This document shows, in pieces, positions 12,801 through 25,700 of a stretch of DNA of 64,000 bases. Within the stretch, counting starts at the first letter, position 1. Each line of letters begins with the position of its first letter. The stretch covers positions 58,534,269-58,598,268 of the forward strand of contig RSEF01000001.1 of NCBI GenBank assembly GCA_003993805.1, read 5' to 3'. This DNA is from Himantopus leucocephalus (Eukaryota > Chordata > Aves > Charadriiformes > Recurvirostridae). The notes beneath the pieces are model-generated. The model ran no database searches. It had not been told where the DNA came from and saw only the letters and a program-made list of their open reading frames with translations. Made by a program: the position numbers and the translations under genes.

Positions 12801-15800
12801 GCATCTTCTTAACTCTGAATGGTTAGGGTAAAATAGACTCTGCTTGATGGTACAGGATAGATTAGACATCCATGTGTTTCTCAAATCTTTACAATGAAAT
12901 GATCGTTTATCCTTTCGGAAAAGCATCCATGACCCCTAAGTACCTCCTAGTGCTGTTTGACAGCAAGGGGAAGAACGTGATGAAAAATGTACTGAGTCTT
13001 AAGATAACAAAAACTTTGAAAAAAACCCAGTAATTTTATCATTACAATCCCAGATTAAAATACACGGACCACTGACATAAGAACAGTGGTTTCTGATTTT
13101 TAGATCCTGCACCAGGCACGTAGGAGCTGATCCTAAAGGGGGTTACAGACTTGTACCCACTAGCTATAAGTGTTGCAGACATTTTGAGGAGTGCTTTCTG
13201 ATATCTTCCAGACCACTGCTATTCTGCAGCCTGCAGACTGAGTACTACGTGATCTTCCCTGGTCGCATCCAGCCTTACCTTGCTCTGATCCCACAAAACA
13301 AAGTATTCCAAGTTGCCAGGAGCTATGGGTCTATTTCTGGAAGGAGCAACAGCCCTCAAGCTCCTCATAACAATGCCATTAGAGGCAGGATGAACACCAC
13401 TGGGGGGGAAAGTACCTGCCTACTTCTGGTTCCTGCACCTCCCCAGAACACATGCTGCTAGACCCTTGAGAATTTAATCTGGTGCAGCAATTACGACATT
13501 CCTAAAATCTAACCTCATTGTAGGGATACAACTTGATAGTGGTACTGATACCACAAACACACAGGGACGTGCACCTGCATAAATCATTCTGGATGAAAAA
13601 CCTCCTGTTCCACCTGAGCTTGCCTGTTAAACCAATACGGTTAGCAGGTACGTTGCATCTTACTCGGCACGTCATCTGGACAGCAGTAAAGCATGGCCAC
13701 ACAGGGACTAACGCACTTGAAAGAAAACTTTTTCTCTTTCTTGAGGATGGGTGGAAAATCCTCAGGGATTTTTCAAGGCCTGCAGAGCTGGGGGGCTGCT
13801 ATGACGCTGGGAGTCTATTCACAGGCAAGTCCCAGGTAAGGGACTTGGGAGGCACTCAGCTTCATCACCAGCAGGGCCAAAGTTGCCGGCAAAAGGCTTC
13901 TGCAAGGCAGATGCAGGCTCTAGCAGGGCTGCACAAACAGCAGCAACTGGATGCACAGTGTTAATGCAAACAAACTAAAAAACTGAAGGCAACATGGGGT
14001 GCACCTACCGTTCAAATTCCACCAGATCCGGAGATGAAGTGTCTGGAGACTGGATAAATTCTGGCTTCTCATCCTCTTGCATTGTTTGTTTTTCACATTG
14101 AATCAAATACCAGACGGTAGAGTCACTCTCACTCACAGCTTCCGAGGCTGATGCAGTGCTGGAAAGAACACACAGGAAAAAAAGCCACATGAACAACTTC
14201 TTAATTGGATTAATAAGGCCCTTGTCATGGTCACTCCAGAGTTCAGGGTCTTTCCTCCCAAGTCAGCTTTCTCCTCCTCCTTTTGCTTTGCAGGTGAATG
14301 AGAAGTCCTTGGTGGAGATGAACTACATAGAAGGGCAAGGAAATACAAGCACTGACTGGAAATGAGACCAACAACATGCCTAGAGGGTTCATGCACTGTG
14401 CGGAATTACAAGGGTCCAGGTGAAATCTCTTCATCTTTTCCTAACGATGAAAGGCCTCTGCTTGGAAATTCAGTAACAATGACAAAGAGGTTCAGAGATG
14501 CTGGGACAGAAGCAAGTGCAAGCTATTATCGTCTTTCCTTGATTGGTATAAGCCTTTACCTGTGATTGCTGAAGTGCCTCTTGACATATTCCTCCCTGGC
14601 TTCCTCCAAGCCGGACGGGTTCCCATCCTCCAGACTGAAGGACTCTGTTGTCAGCAGAAAGGTTACTGTCACATCAGTGGCACTTTTGGCTTCCCTCTCA
14701 CCCTCAGCCCCGATCAAATAGAATAATTTCAACAACTGGTTCCTCACAAACCACAGCTTTTCACGAGGCAAACTTCTGCCTAATTGGGAGTTTATGACCA
14801 TTGACAAACTCAGAATCAGTGCCTTCTTCCTAACATTGACCTGACAGAACTGATGGTGAAAACAACCAACAACCAAAGTCCAGGCAAGCACTAGTCAGTC
14901 CAGTATTTCGTGGTTGCCATATAATGAGCAAATTGCATGTAAATATCCCTGACAACCAACCCGTGTTTCACAACCATTGTGAGTTCTACATATATGCAAC
15001 TAAATAAAAGAGGAAATTTACCTCCAAACTCTCATCAACCAGCCTCACTGCTCGTGATCCCTTCAATTTTGCTCCATCAAACTATTCCTTCTACCTATGA
15101 CTGACTTTTACAGGTTATCCAAGAACGTGGGTTCAGAGGAGACTGCTCATTTCAAGCACTGGGAGTTTTAATTGATGCAAATTATTGGAGGTGCAAGTTG
15201 CATGAATAGCAATGTGTTTTTCTAGCTGACAGTAATTTGGACACTTGAAGGGACATAAAAATATGTCCAAAGTCTCTATCCCATCAGCCCCTCGTCCTAC
15301 TTGCTGCCACTGAAGGCAGTGGCCAGCATCGGTGAGCAGAAGGCACGTCGGTCAGGGCGTGAAGCCCCGCAGCAGGAGCTGCCTCAACTGCTGACAGCAC
15401 GTGCTAGACCGGCGTGACGCATAGTGTCGCAGGCGGGAATGGAGGAGTGCATGAAAACAACCCGCCAAGCTGAAAGAAAACAAAACCACAGCATCTTTTG
15501 TACCCATTTCTATCAGAGTGAATTCTTAACTAGAGGTTTCCATTTCCTATACTAGGAAATCCTCAATAGCTTCTCTGTCCTTCTCCTTCACCTCAGACCA
15601 GAGCCTGCTGCTCTGAAGTTTACACTCTAGCTGCGCTTGACTCTCAACACTGACTGCTCGTGATGGCTGTGACTCACACTGGCCACGTTGCTGTGGCCAG
15701 GAGGAGCAGAGTGGGAGCCCAAGCATGCAGCCTGGGGACTCACGCCAGCCCCACACCTGCTGGGGGTGAATCGGCAGCAGGGTGGCAAGGGCACTCTGCC

Positions 15801-18019
15801 TGAACTGCCTGCTGCCATGGGATAGCAGGAATTACTTCCCTCCTTTACCTATGCTGGGGAGGGAGTAGGAACGACTGAGCGCCAGAGGGGGACTTTTGAG
15901 GTGCAGCGCTTAGTGGGTCGATAGACTTTTCTGCTATCCCTTGTTTATCACTACAGTTGGCTCGAACGCTTTAATGGGCCCAATCGTGTAACTATGTGTC
16001 TATTTAACAAATAAATAAAAAACAAGTCCAGGCACTTTGACCAAGGCAAATACTCGCATACAGTACCTTTCATCTTCAGCAAAGAACCCAAGGTTTGCTC
16101 CAGCTTTGGGATAGATTTCTCAGCCTTACGCAAAACCTGATACTAAACATAAGAAGAAATCAGAACTGCTTGCTCTCTGCTCTGACTAGATTTATCTTTT
16201 AACATGCCTTGGTTGTTTCCTTCCCTTCTCCTTTGACCTTCCATTACCTTGATGTCTCTGTGAAAACAACTGTGGTTTTTCACCACTACGCTTATCCATA
16301 TGAAAACGAGAAAGAACTAATACCAGAGCAAACTTAAATATAGAATATAAATATTTAGATATATATTATGCAATACATACACATAACACACAGCCACATA
16401 CACATTTGCTATTTAACTCTGATCTTTTTTCATCAGCAACTGGTCTTGTTTGGATGGTTCTCTTCTGGGAGCATGTCCAGAAATACTATGCTGTGAAGTC
16501 TTGTTGGATGTGTACCAACTTTAGGCATAAGTCTTTACTAATCATTTCCCATGAGAATTTTGCTAGGAGAAGCCTTTGCCATGTTTTACTCTCAGCTACG
16601 CTGATGTAAACTGAAATAACTTCAGTGCTGCACATCATTCCTTCATCATTTATAGAAAGCATAACTGAGAACATATGGCAAGTGCATTTAAACATAGACG
16701 TCTCAAAAATATTTCAAGATTTGTGTGAACAGTGAGATCACCCACAGTCACCTTAGACAGGATGTCTACCTTGCAGAGGATATTTTAGCCAGACAGAAAG
16801 CACTAGGATTATGAGTGAACTTCTGTATTTAGGCTCTTAGATATTGAACTTCCTTGGCCCCCAAGAGTCACACAAGGGGCACATGATATTACGAAAAAGC
16901 AATTTTAAGAACTGGTATGTGAGGATAGTCCCTTTACACTAGACAAAACAAGTATCTGTTTAGTCTTGGTTTCTGAGATCAGGGTGATTTTGGCTTAACT
17001 TGCATCTTGTTCGGAACATGGCCAACTAAACTCTTACCTCAAACTGCGTAAGAGGTAAAAGGCTCAGCAGGCACAAGCCCCAGATAGCTGTATTTTGCAT
17101 GTTCAGAGCCTCAAAGCCGTTTACAAGGACAATTCCTGTCCTAAACCGTCATTACCTTCTCCATTTTACAAACTGGAAAACTGAATCAATCTAGCTAAGT
17201 GAACTGGTGGCAAAGTTGAGGATAAAAGGACTCCTGATAATTAGTCCTCTGCCTTGAGCATGGTAATAGCCATCTTTTCAGTAGTAGTTTGGGTCAATTT
17301 CATCTTTATAAACAATTTTGCTTTGCTTAAATAGTTTCTTAGTTTAGTAGAGACCAATAAAAAGTACTGGTGGTTGTTTTTTTCCTGACTTATTTTTCCA
17401 GAGTGCACCTCATAAGGCTGAATTTATTACACCCTCCCCTATAACTTCTTCTGTCCGTAAACCCACTATTCTGATTTCACAGCAAAATGCTGTGAAATCA
17501 AGATAACTTCATCCTGGGATCCCTTGGTTTGTTTCCAAAACACTATCAAGAAGCCACAAAGCTATGAACAAGCTGCAAAAACCCCCTAAGAAAAGGGCGG
17601 ATAAGGCACATGATAAACCCATGACCCAGAGACTACAAAGGGAACAATTTGCTCGCTCTGAGCTGGCAGCTTTAAAGTAAAAGGGATCCAGGAAAACTGC
17701 ACACAGTGAAATTACACACACATTGGCACCTATAAAGATACAGCCGTCATCCTAATAAACCTGGCGAAATTTAAACATACCCATGTATAATAGCAATACA
17801 CAGAGAAATACAGTCGCTGCTCCGCACCTTTGAGGATGAGTTATGTGATTGGGATAAAACAGCTTCCCGCAAGTCGCTGAAGAGTCTTGCCAGCGAAGCC
17901 TGGTGGCGCGCCCGTAACACGCGCGGCTTTGCCACGCAGAGTTCTACCTCTCGCAGGTGTGTCAGGGGATTGGGACTCACTCTGGCACGTGGCTTCCTAC
18001 AGTCTCCAGCTGTCTCCAT
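3810..18019 (-). CDS. STRA8: STRA8, stimulated by retinoic acid 8 (meiotic entry regulator)
   Basis: STRA8 is a germ-cell nuclear protein that, in mammals, acts with MEIOSIN to switch on meiotic genes. Exons on the minus strand: 18019-17828, 16142-16067, 14644-14560, 14158-14009, 10909-10627, 9333-9257, 6212-6146 (tentative) and 3884-3810. All phases agree and the sum is 334 residues, against about 330 in human. Exon 1 has the basic/helical segment (ARHQASLARLFSDLREAVLS). Exon 2 has IPKLEQTLGSLLKMK. Exon 3 has SLEDGNPSGLEEAREEY. Exon 5 has the HMG-box-like part (SHLWQELSEERRDSI) and EPACTEGSVRDS. Exon 6 has FEDAFDV and exon 8 ends RCTETFDDEDF. The start METAG was chosen because its distance to the first helix fits the mammalian protein; an in-frame ATG lies four codons upstream. 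The gene is head to head with WDR91. Exon 4 looks bird-specific compared with the human protein I remember. Confidence 0.9.
6146..6212 (-). CDS. STRA8: Tentative STRA8 exon 7
   Basis: The exon ending at 9257 leaves phase 2 and the last exon starts in phase 0, so an exon of length 1 mod 3 must lie between them. This 67-base interval has an AG acceptor, a CAG|GTACTG donor and an open frame in exactly the needed phase. It encodes TLHAQFLHFLSKHYLLAVIG, loosely like the mammalian LYMQIINFFKGL segment. The polypyrimidine tract is poor and the similarity weak, so the true exon may lie elsewhere in the 5.4 kb interval. Confidence 0.35.
6475..6705 (-). repeat. Old CR1/L3-like LINE fragment, antisense
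   Basis: The plus strand reads like the reverse complement of an ancient amniote L3/CR1 3' region. It has the block around CTCTGCACCTCTTCTAG, then a diverged GAGATGGGGGGAACCAAACG, then a TTTTCTGTCCCAATTACCC end. It is heavily diverged and sits inside the STRA8 intron. Boundaries are approximate. Confidence 0.45.
11022..11048. repeat. Poly-C runs joined at an N
   Basis: Five C, one N at 11027, TTTG, then 17 C. The single ambiguous base inside homopolymers points to an unresolved assembly join in a STRA8 intron, just upstream of exon 5. Confidence 0.85.
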
Positions 18020-18479
18020 CAAAAGCTGCAACGCAACATTTATTTACACGGAATAAATACATAGGAGAAGAAAAAGAAATCTTACAGCCTGTGTAGCGGA
18101 CAGGCAAAAAGGGAAAGTTCAGGGTGACTGAAAAGAGCACTCCAACTTATTTTTCTGTAAGAAATCATGGAGTTTGAAATCTTCTCCTTGCCTGAGGGAT
18201 ACCATCTGTAAGTACTGACTAAAACCTGATCTACCACTAACGATAAACTGCGCAGCACAAAACACAGCCGAGACAAACCTCCCACCTCCCGCACCCTTCC
18301 CCGCAACGATTTGATGCTCCATTTCCACAGGACATCCCGGGCTCGGCTTCACAGAGCGCCGAGGCTCCCCAGCTCCCCCCGTTGCTAAAAGCCAGACGAC
18401 TTCACAGCATCGCGACTTTCTTCCCTATTAACTGTGACATCAGAGCAGGCAACGATACCAGACATACACAAGCGCGAGA

Positions 18480-19780
18480 GAGCCAGATCCGCGCCCGTCT
18501 GGGCCCACTGCAGCCACCCCGCCGGCCTGACAGAGCCCAAGGCTGGGGAAGCCCTTCCCGGCAACCGGACCGATGCCCCCTGCCCCGTTACCGACCGCAA
18601 GTACGGCCTAGAGGTAAGGACTCTGCCCCTACTGTTGCTTCTGCAGCCGGGAAGGGAGAGGCCGGCCCGGGAAAGCCCGTGGGGGGACCCACGCCGGACG
18701 CCTCCGGGGATGGACCGATCGATCCTGCCCGGCCCCGCCCCGCCCGGCCCCCTCCCATGGCCGCCGCGCCTCTGTCCGCCCGCGCCCAGCAACATGAGCC
18801 GCACGTGGCGGAGGGCCAATCGGGACGCAGCCGGCGCCCGGCGGCGGCCAATAAGGATGCGGGAAAAACGCGGGCCGTGGGAGCCGGCGGGGAGGGGAGA
18901 GAGGGGGAGGAAAGAAGAGGCGGGAAAAGGCGGGCGGGCCGTGCGCATGTGCAGCGGCAGGGACTACAAGTCCCGGCGTTCCTTGCGCTGGCTGGGCGCG
19001 GCAAGGCTCTCTGGGAGTTGTAGTCCTCCTGGCGCTGGGCCGGGCCATTTCGCTCGGGGCCGAGCGCCCCCCCCACACACCCCCGCCCGTGGGCGGGCGG
19101 AGCCGGCGGTGCCGCGGGGCCCCCATGGCGGCGGCGGCGGAGCGGACGGACGAGCTGGTGCGGGAGTATCTGCTCTTCCGCGGCTTCACCGCCGCTCTCA
19201 AGCAGCTGGACGCAGAGATCAAGGCGGACCGGGAGAAGGGCTTCCGGGTGAGCGGCGGCGGCCGCGTCCCCCTTCCCGGCGGGGCGCTGAGTGCGGGTGC
19301 GCCCCCCCCCCCTCCCCCCCAGCCGCGGGGAGGACACGGTCCCCGGGCAGGCCGCGGGTGCCCCTCCGCACACCCGCTCCCGGGGCTGCGCGAAGGGGAG
19401 CGGGCCGGGCGGCGGCGGGGCAGCTCTGGGACCCCCCCGCGGAAGCAGTTCGCCTCAGGGGCGGCCGCCCCCGACCCGCTCGGGCGGGGTTGGGCGCCGG
19501 GGCCCGGCCGGCCGCGCAGGCGGGACCCCCCCTCCCCGTCCCCGCATCCCCGTTTGTGTGCGCGCAGGCTCCCGGCGGGGGCGAAGGGGGGTGTCTTTAG
19601 CCGGTGGAGGCTCTCCCCCCCGCTTGGCTCCCAAGCGGCGTTAGCGCAGCGGCGGTGGGCGACGGGCTCCATCCCCGCACCAGCCTTCCCGGCCCGGGGC
19701 CGCGGTTCCCGGCTCGGCCCGGTCCGTCCAAACCCGCCGCCTCCGGACCCTGCCTCCGACCTGTTCCACCACCGGCGGGT
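18480..19780. promoter_or_regulatory. CpG island shared by STRA8 and WDR91
   Basis: A GC- and CpG-rich stretch with many CGG/CCG runs covers the WDR91 5' UTR, its first exon and the start of intron 1. It lies between the divergent starts of STRA8 (18,019, minus) and WDR91 (19,125, plus). No TATA box is evident, as expected for a housekeeping promoter. Limits were judged by eye. Confidence 0.8.
18802..19024. promoter_or_regulatory. Promoter motif cluster: E-box, two CCAAT boxes, NRF1-like site, paired ZNF143-like sites
   Basis: In order: CACGTG at 18802-18807, CCAAT at 18816-18820 and 18848-18852 (NF-Y type, 32 bases apart), GGCGGGAAAA-type E2F-like sequence near 18920, TGCGCATGTGC at 18942-18952 (one base from the NRF1 palindrome), ACTACAAGTCCC at 18963-18974, and its inverted counterpart GGGAGTTGTAGT at 19013-19024. 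The last two match the core of the ZNF143/Staf site and point towards each other, 100-160 bases before the WDR91 ATG. The motifs are seen directly; factor binding is inferred. Confidence 0.6.
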
Positions 19781-22700
19781 TTCTCGGCTCCGTGCCGAGA
19801 GGATGGGAGGAGACCCGCGTGGGAGAGGGCAGCGGCAGGAGGACATCTCTCTGCCTTTGTCGTGATCTTTTTTTTTCCTCGGTCGTGAGGTCTTCATCCA
19901 GCGGCTTCACAGCTCCGCTCCTTAGTTCCGGCGTTTTAAGCACCGGCTCAGATGCCTGGAAATGGGCGCAGAATTTGCCAGCCTCGAAAAGAGAGTTTCG
20001 GTCCTTCGCGGGAGCTTCGTGTTCCCGCGGCCGCAGTTCTGGGGCCGAATGCAGCGTTTTGAACGGTCAGGTTTTCCTTTAGCCAGCAGTACAGCCTTTA
20101 TCGTTCGTAAAGCACATTGCTTTTATTTTTAAAACACCAGCATTTTGCTGATCTTTAGAGATGGGCAAACAGTTGATTTAATTGGGGCAATGTTGTCCAA
20201 GACAAAATTAAAAAGGGGCTGCTGGAGTCACAGACTATCTCTTCCTCTATCTGTAGGAAGCCACCTTAGAGGCTGGATGATATCCTAAGACGTTAACTAA
20301 TGAGAGGGGAGCAAACCACATGTTAAACAACTTTGGTAGTTGAATTTTTTATAGAGTGCAGATTTTTCTTTTTGTGATGCTTGTCTTGGCCATCGGAAAT
20401 CACTGAACTAAAAACCTATTCCTCCACCACCATTCTGCCATATTCATATTGCAGAAATGATTTTCAAAGAGACATAATGACAAAAAAAATGGTTGCAAGC
20501 TTTTACATCTGCCTTGTTAGTAGATGATGTTATTAAAGATAAAGGTACTTCAAAGATTGTAGTACAACGGATCTTTCTTCCTCTTTCTGTTGGCTAAATA
20601 AAGGTTTTTTCCTTTTAGTCTAAAAATAATGTTTTCCAGTTGCTGCACTTGAGTTTTCAACATTTAATCACATCGTTCCTGTTTGTTCATTATCAACTGG
20701 CTTTTAAAAGATGTGGAAAGTTTTGTTTACTTTCCAACCAATTGTGTTTAACAAAATGTGATCTTTTATCAAAATCTGTTCTGCTGTTCTTCCATGTTTC
20801 TTTTGTTCTTATTTGAAAAGTGCTACAGAGTGGAAGAGTGCTAATGCAAAATGCAGAGTGTTTCCCGGATTAGGAAAATAACTAATGCATAAGTGGTGGA
20901 TTGTAGTAGTATTTGTGCAGTTAAAGCTTCACAGTGTTAAGTTACAGAAAGTCTCTTGCACTGGAAAATCCTTCATGTGACTGTAGTCTTCCCTGTTTTG
21001 CCCTCTTTAGGTGGATAAGATAGTGGACCAGCTGCAGCAGTTTGTTCAGAGCTACGATCTGGCAGCCCTGCGGGATTACTGGAGTTATCTGGACCGACGC
21101 CTTTTCAGCCGTTTGGAAGATGTGTACCGGCCAACAGTGAACAAGCTGAAAACCAGCTTATTCCGATACTACCTCGTCCATACTGTTCAGGTAGTGTTTG
21201 ATTTTTAAGCTTCTGTTTTTAAAAGGATCCTGGTCTCTGAAACTAGAGCAATGAAATACCCTTGTGAGCCTCTTGACGGGCCTGGTGGGCAAGGGACAAG
21301 CAATTCATGTGTCATGTATCAAGAGCACAGTAAGGAGTTTGACGCAGACTTGCATGACAAGCTTGTAAGCAGGATAGGAAAGCTCAGGCGAGAGGGGAAT
21401 ACCATCAGCTGGGAGCAAGATATTCACGCTCAGACATGAAGGCAAGCGTCCCTCAGACAGGATGGCTGTAATGCTAGCTCAGTCCTGCTCTGCCTCTGTT
21501 AATAACTTGGGTACCAGGAGAGATCACGAGGTTCTTAAACACCTCCTTCTGTGGCATTGCCACGAGGATAGAGGAGGACAAGAACAGTGCTCAAAGCAAT
21601 CTTCACAAGTTGAAGAAACAAGCAGAGAAAAGCCCCAAGCGCCTGTATGGAGGAAGGAGTAGCCAGCTGCTCCCATGCAGAATAAGGAATGATTGAGCAG
21701 GCAGCAGCAGTGCAGGAAAGGGCCTTACTGCAGTGCTGGGGATCAACAGGCAGGATTGTCTGTATTCTTTCCACTCTAACCTGCTGGCAGGACTCATCCA
21801 GACCTTCCAGGTACTGCAGTTCTTAAAGCATCAAGGCAGTTGTAGGGTCCAGAAGAAAAAAATGGTGACTTGAAGTTGGTGGAGTTGAACTTTAGTTTAT
21901 AAGAGAGGGGAGAAGTGGGCTTCAAATCTGTACCGGGTAATGTGGGAGAGAAAATGAGTGAATGTTTTATGTTTGCTTTGAATAGAACAGAAAATAACAA
22001 GCTTAAAATGGAGCAGAAACCCTGGGAAAGTCAATGGCATATATTACATAGGGTGGGCTTTGGCAAACAGAATAGACAAATACCTGTCAGGAATTCACAT
22101 TTAATTTCTTACCATTTAGAAGCGATGTTTCCTGCTTGATTCCCTGACTGAAAATCTTAAATGATGGGTGTTGGTGGAGGAGTCAAAATCTAATGCATGT
22201 TTCTGGAACTGTGTTTTTTCATGTTTTGTTTTGCCCCGTGCTTACCCTGAGGCACGTCTGTCCTGTCTGAATAATGTATCAGATGGAAACCTTTTCAGGC
22301 TACATCTGCTGTAGACTTGAGTAATTTGAAGTATACTTTGGTCCTGTATACAAATGCTCAGGTCTTACGTCAAGTGCACAAACTGCACTAGTTTAGCTGG
22401 CAATCAGTGGAAGTGATTAGTTTGATTTGGCCTCAGCCTTTAAACAAGACTGTGGCGACTAGAAAGAAGGTTAGATTAAGTGCATTTGTGAGCTTTTCCA
22501 AGCGCGTTTGAAATTCTTTTGTTCCTAGATGAATCTGTTAACTCTAACCACTTGCTCTGTTGGGTGGTGAAAGTAGTTGTTAGTATGTTCATAATCCAGA
22601 GCAAATATTCCTAGAACCCATGTGGTGGCATGAATGGAAGTGTGAGCCCTGTTCTTCTTGCTGTGTTTCAGACCGGCCGCAATGACAAGGCACAAGAGTT

Positions 22701-25700
22701 TTTCCTCAAGCAGGCCTCCGAGCTCCAGAACCAGGCGGAGTGGAAGGATTGGTTTGTTTTGCCCTTCCTCCCTGCCCCAGACTCCAACCCCACCTTCGCC
22801 ACCTATTTCTCGCGCCAGTGGGCAGATACGTTTATCGTGTCTCTGCACAACTTCCTGAGTGTCTTATTTCAGTGCATGCATATCCTTTTTGGCAACTAAT
22901 AGTTAAATCTCCCTTGCCCTGGTGTTATGCGTACTGTTAGCAGTGGTGCCAAGAATAAAGTATTACAGAACTTGCTGCTTTCAGGTGATTGTTTAAAGCC
23001 AAGACGTAATAGGAAGCTGGTGTTTACCAGAGGATGTTGGAATAGTTATTGTTCAATTATCTGATGATAGGTTATATTCCCTGGGCACAAACAATTGTGG
23101 TTGTTGCTAATGCTGAACTCATCCCTGTGCTAGTGACTAGAAATCTCATGCACAGCTTGTTCTGAAATGCTTTTCCTCTTGGCTTGGCATAGTACCAAAC
23201 AGGCATGCAAGCTTGGGTCATAGTCCATAACCGAACTAGCATCTCCTGTTAGACCCTTCTCTGGGTATATATGCTCACAACATTGTCTAGTGACAGCTCA
23301 CTGTAATCGGCCAGTTCAGCGTTGGCAGAAATAACAGCTTTTGTTTCACACTAATGAGTTCTGACCTTGTTTGCTGATGGGCAGGTTTACACTGCCGCTG
23401 GAGTACAGCTCATCTTGAACTGTTTCTTCAGTGTGCACTAATGCAGTAATGTGTTGTCCTCCACTTCTGACATGTAGAAAGGAAGAATCTAAAAATCTTC
23501 ACAAAGCCTGTGTGAAATAGTTTGGGCAACAGTAAAGTACAAAGAAAGTACGAAGTGGGCTTAGGTGACTAAGCTGTTACTAGTCTTCTGGCCTTGCGCG
23601 TACTTCTTGCTAGTCGTATGGACTGGGCAGGTTTGCTGTCTTACAGGCAAATGGCCAGTATGAAGTGCTGGCTTTCAGAATTAAGCCAGGTGCACGTAAG
23701 TGTTCTTGCCTTGGTTTTCTTTAACGTTCCTCACCAGTTCCAGTCATTTTGAACTTTGAAGCTGAATGTCTCAGGAGCAGTCTCATACAAGAAGAAAATG
23801 AATCATTGCGGCATAAGGTCAGAACTGAAGTCACTCTTCAGTCGTTGACTGTCTGGGGCTGTGAGTTTTGTAAAATGGGTTCCATCCATTCAAGAAAGTT
23901 GTAACTGTTCAGTTCAGTGCAGTTATTCCAGGGCAGATTCCTGTATAAGTCCTTTGTTATTTTGGTTTATCTATCAACTGTCTCCAGCAAACTTAGGGTT
24001 GTGATCATCCTGTGAAATGTCTGTTTAGGGTAGTATTGTCCCTCTGCTGGAGGTGGCTGTCCCTGTGCTATCTGACAGGTGGCTGGATATTGTGCAAACT
24101 TCTTTCCTGCTACACTGCAAAGTCAAGACAAGCTGAGACTAGTGGCAGGTTAAGGGCGTATATGACTGACTTTGCCTGGAAATTTGTGAATAGTATTCCG
24201 TTTCTTCCAGATCTTAGGTGATGGAGCAATAGAAACAGGCAATAACTTCTGGCAAAGAGGCAGAAACTCTTACTTCTAAAATAGCCACTTCACCATGGTT
24301 GAAGTGCATTTAAAGCAGTTTAGATCAACTAATGGAAATGTTGTGAATATCCGTTTCCCAACTCTAGACCTTACAGTAAACCGTAAGAAAGGCTGAGCAG
24401 TTCAGACAAAATGTCACCCAGCTCCGTTTCTTGGTTTTGACATTATCATCATCAGATGCTTAGAGAGAGGGTGTAAGAATATATAACATGGATTGGTCAT
24501 TTCCCAGTATAATTTCCTATTAGAGAGATTCAGGAAATCTACAGTTTAAGAACTTTACAAACTACAGATCACATGTGGATGATCATGTACAAGTGCGAAG
24601 CCTTATTCATTTAAGCAGGACTTTAGTTTCACTTCCTCAAACATAGCAAGTAAAAGTGCTCTTTGTATAAATATGTCAGTAAAGTAAATTTTGTGCTTTA
24701 CCTCCTGTGTTACAAAATGTTATGTTGTACATTGTGCTTTCTGTTTCAACTGTTCAACACTGTTCATTTGTCCAAAAAATGTTGAAGTAAAATAGAATAC
24801 TTGATTTCAAAAAGGAAGCTTTTTTGCAAAAGAGAAGCGAGGTTTTTCGCTGTGAACTGTATGGAGTCAGTGGATCAGGCAAACGTTGACAGGAGAGTTC
24901 TGCAAAGATGATGACAGCAGGATAAGGTGTATTTTGAAATAGAGCTCTCTTCTTTCCTCCAATTTTGTATTCTGTACTTTTAGTCAAATTAAAGCTGTTT
25001 TTTGTTTTTGATATGTTGATTGATAGCACTTACAGACTGCATAAGTGTTCTCTGGCAAATAGGCAGAGGTAAAAACTAGACTCCTTTTTGGAGAACTGCT
25101 CAGGTCAGAAAAGGAAGCAGCTACGTATAAAATACAGGTTTAAATAAAAAATTGTGTGAATAAATAATGAATTCAATGCTAGTTGAAATTAAGTAGTCAT
25201 TCTGATTTCACTGTTGAAACAATGCAAATACGTGAATAGCAAGCTGGATTTCTAAAGCTCATTTTTTATTCTTGTAATTTCTTTCCTTATATACTATGAT
25301 AAAAGGAAAAAGAAGGATTCTAGCTGGAAAACAAATGTACAGAAACAGAAAAGCCTGAGGAACTCTTCATGTGAACAAGAGTCACAGGCATAAACCACAT
25401 CCGTCACAGAAAGCAGCATCCTGAGGTTCCTCTCTGCTAAGAGAGGAAAAAGAAAAATGTCTCTTTCTCCACAATGTGGAGATAAATCTTGCTGTCATGC
25501 TTGGGAGGGAGCTGGGCAGGGTGTGGAGCTGGATTTCAGGGTGACCTGATGGCGTTGGCCTCAGTGCACCCTGCCAGCTCACCAAACCCTTGGCTGTGGG
25601 AAGAAGATTACCTTCTAGGCTCAGCGCCCATACATCACTACTGTCAGTCACATGCATTGTCCTGGCCTTGAACTGCCTGCGTGGAGTGGCTGATCAGCTC

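Noticed and set aside
18629..19897. Minus-strand open frame of 422 codons over the WDR91 promoter, plus overlapping plus-strand frames
   Set aside because: They lie in a CpG island where stop codons are rare. They are antisense to or out of frame with WDR91 exon 1, and are low-complexity Arg/Pro/Gly sequence.
21250..21860. Two open frames in WDR91 intron 2, possibly a decayed transposon
   Set aside because: I could not match them to any family or find terminal repeats.
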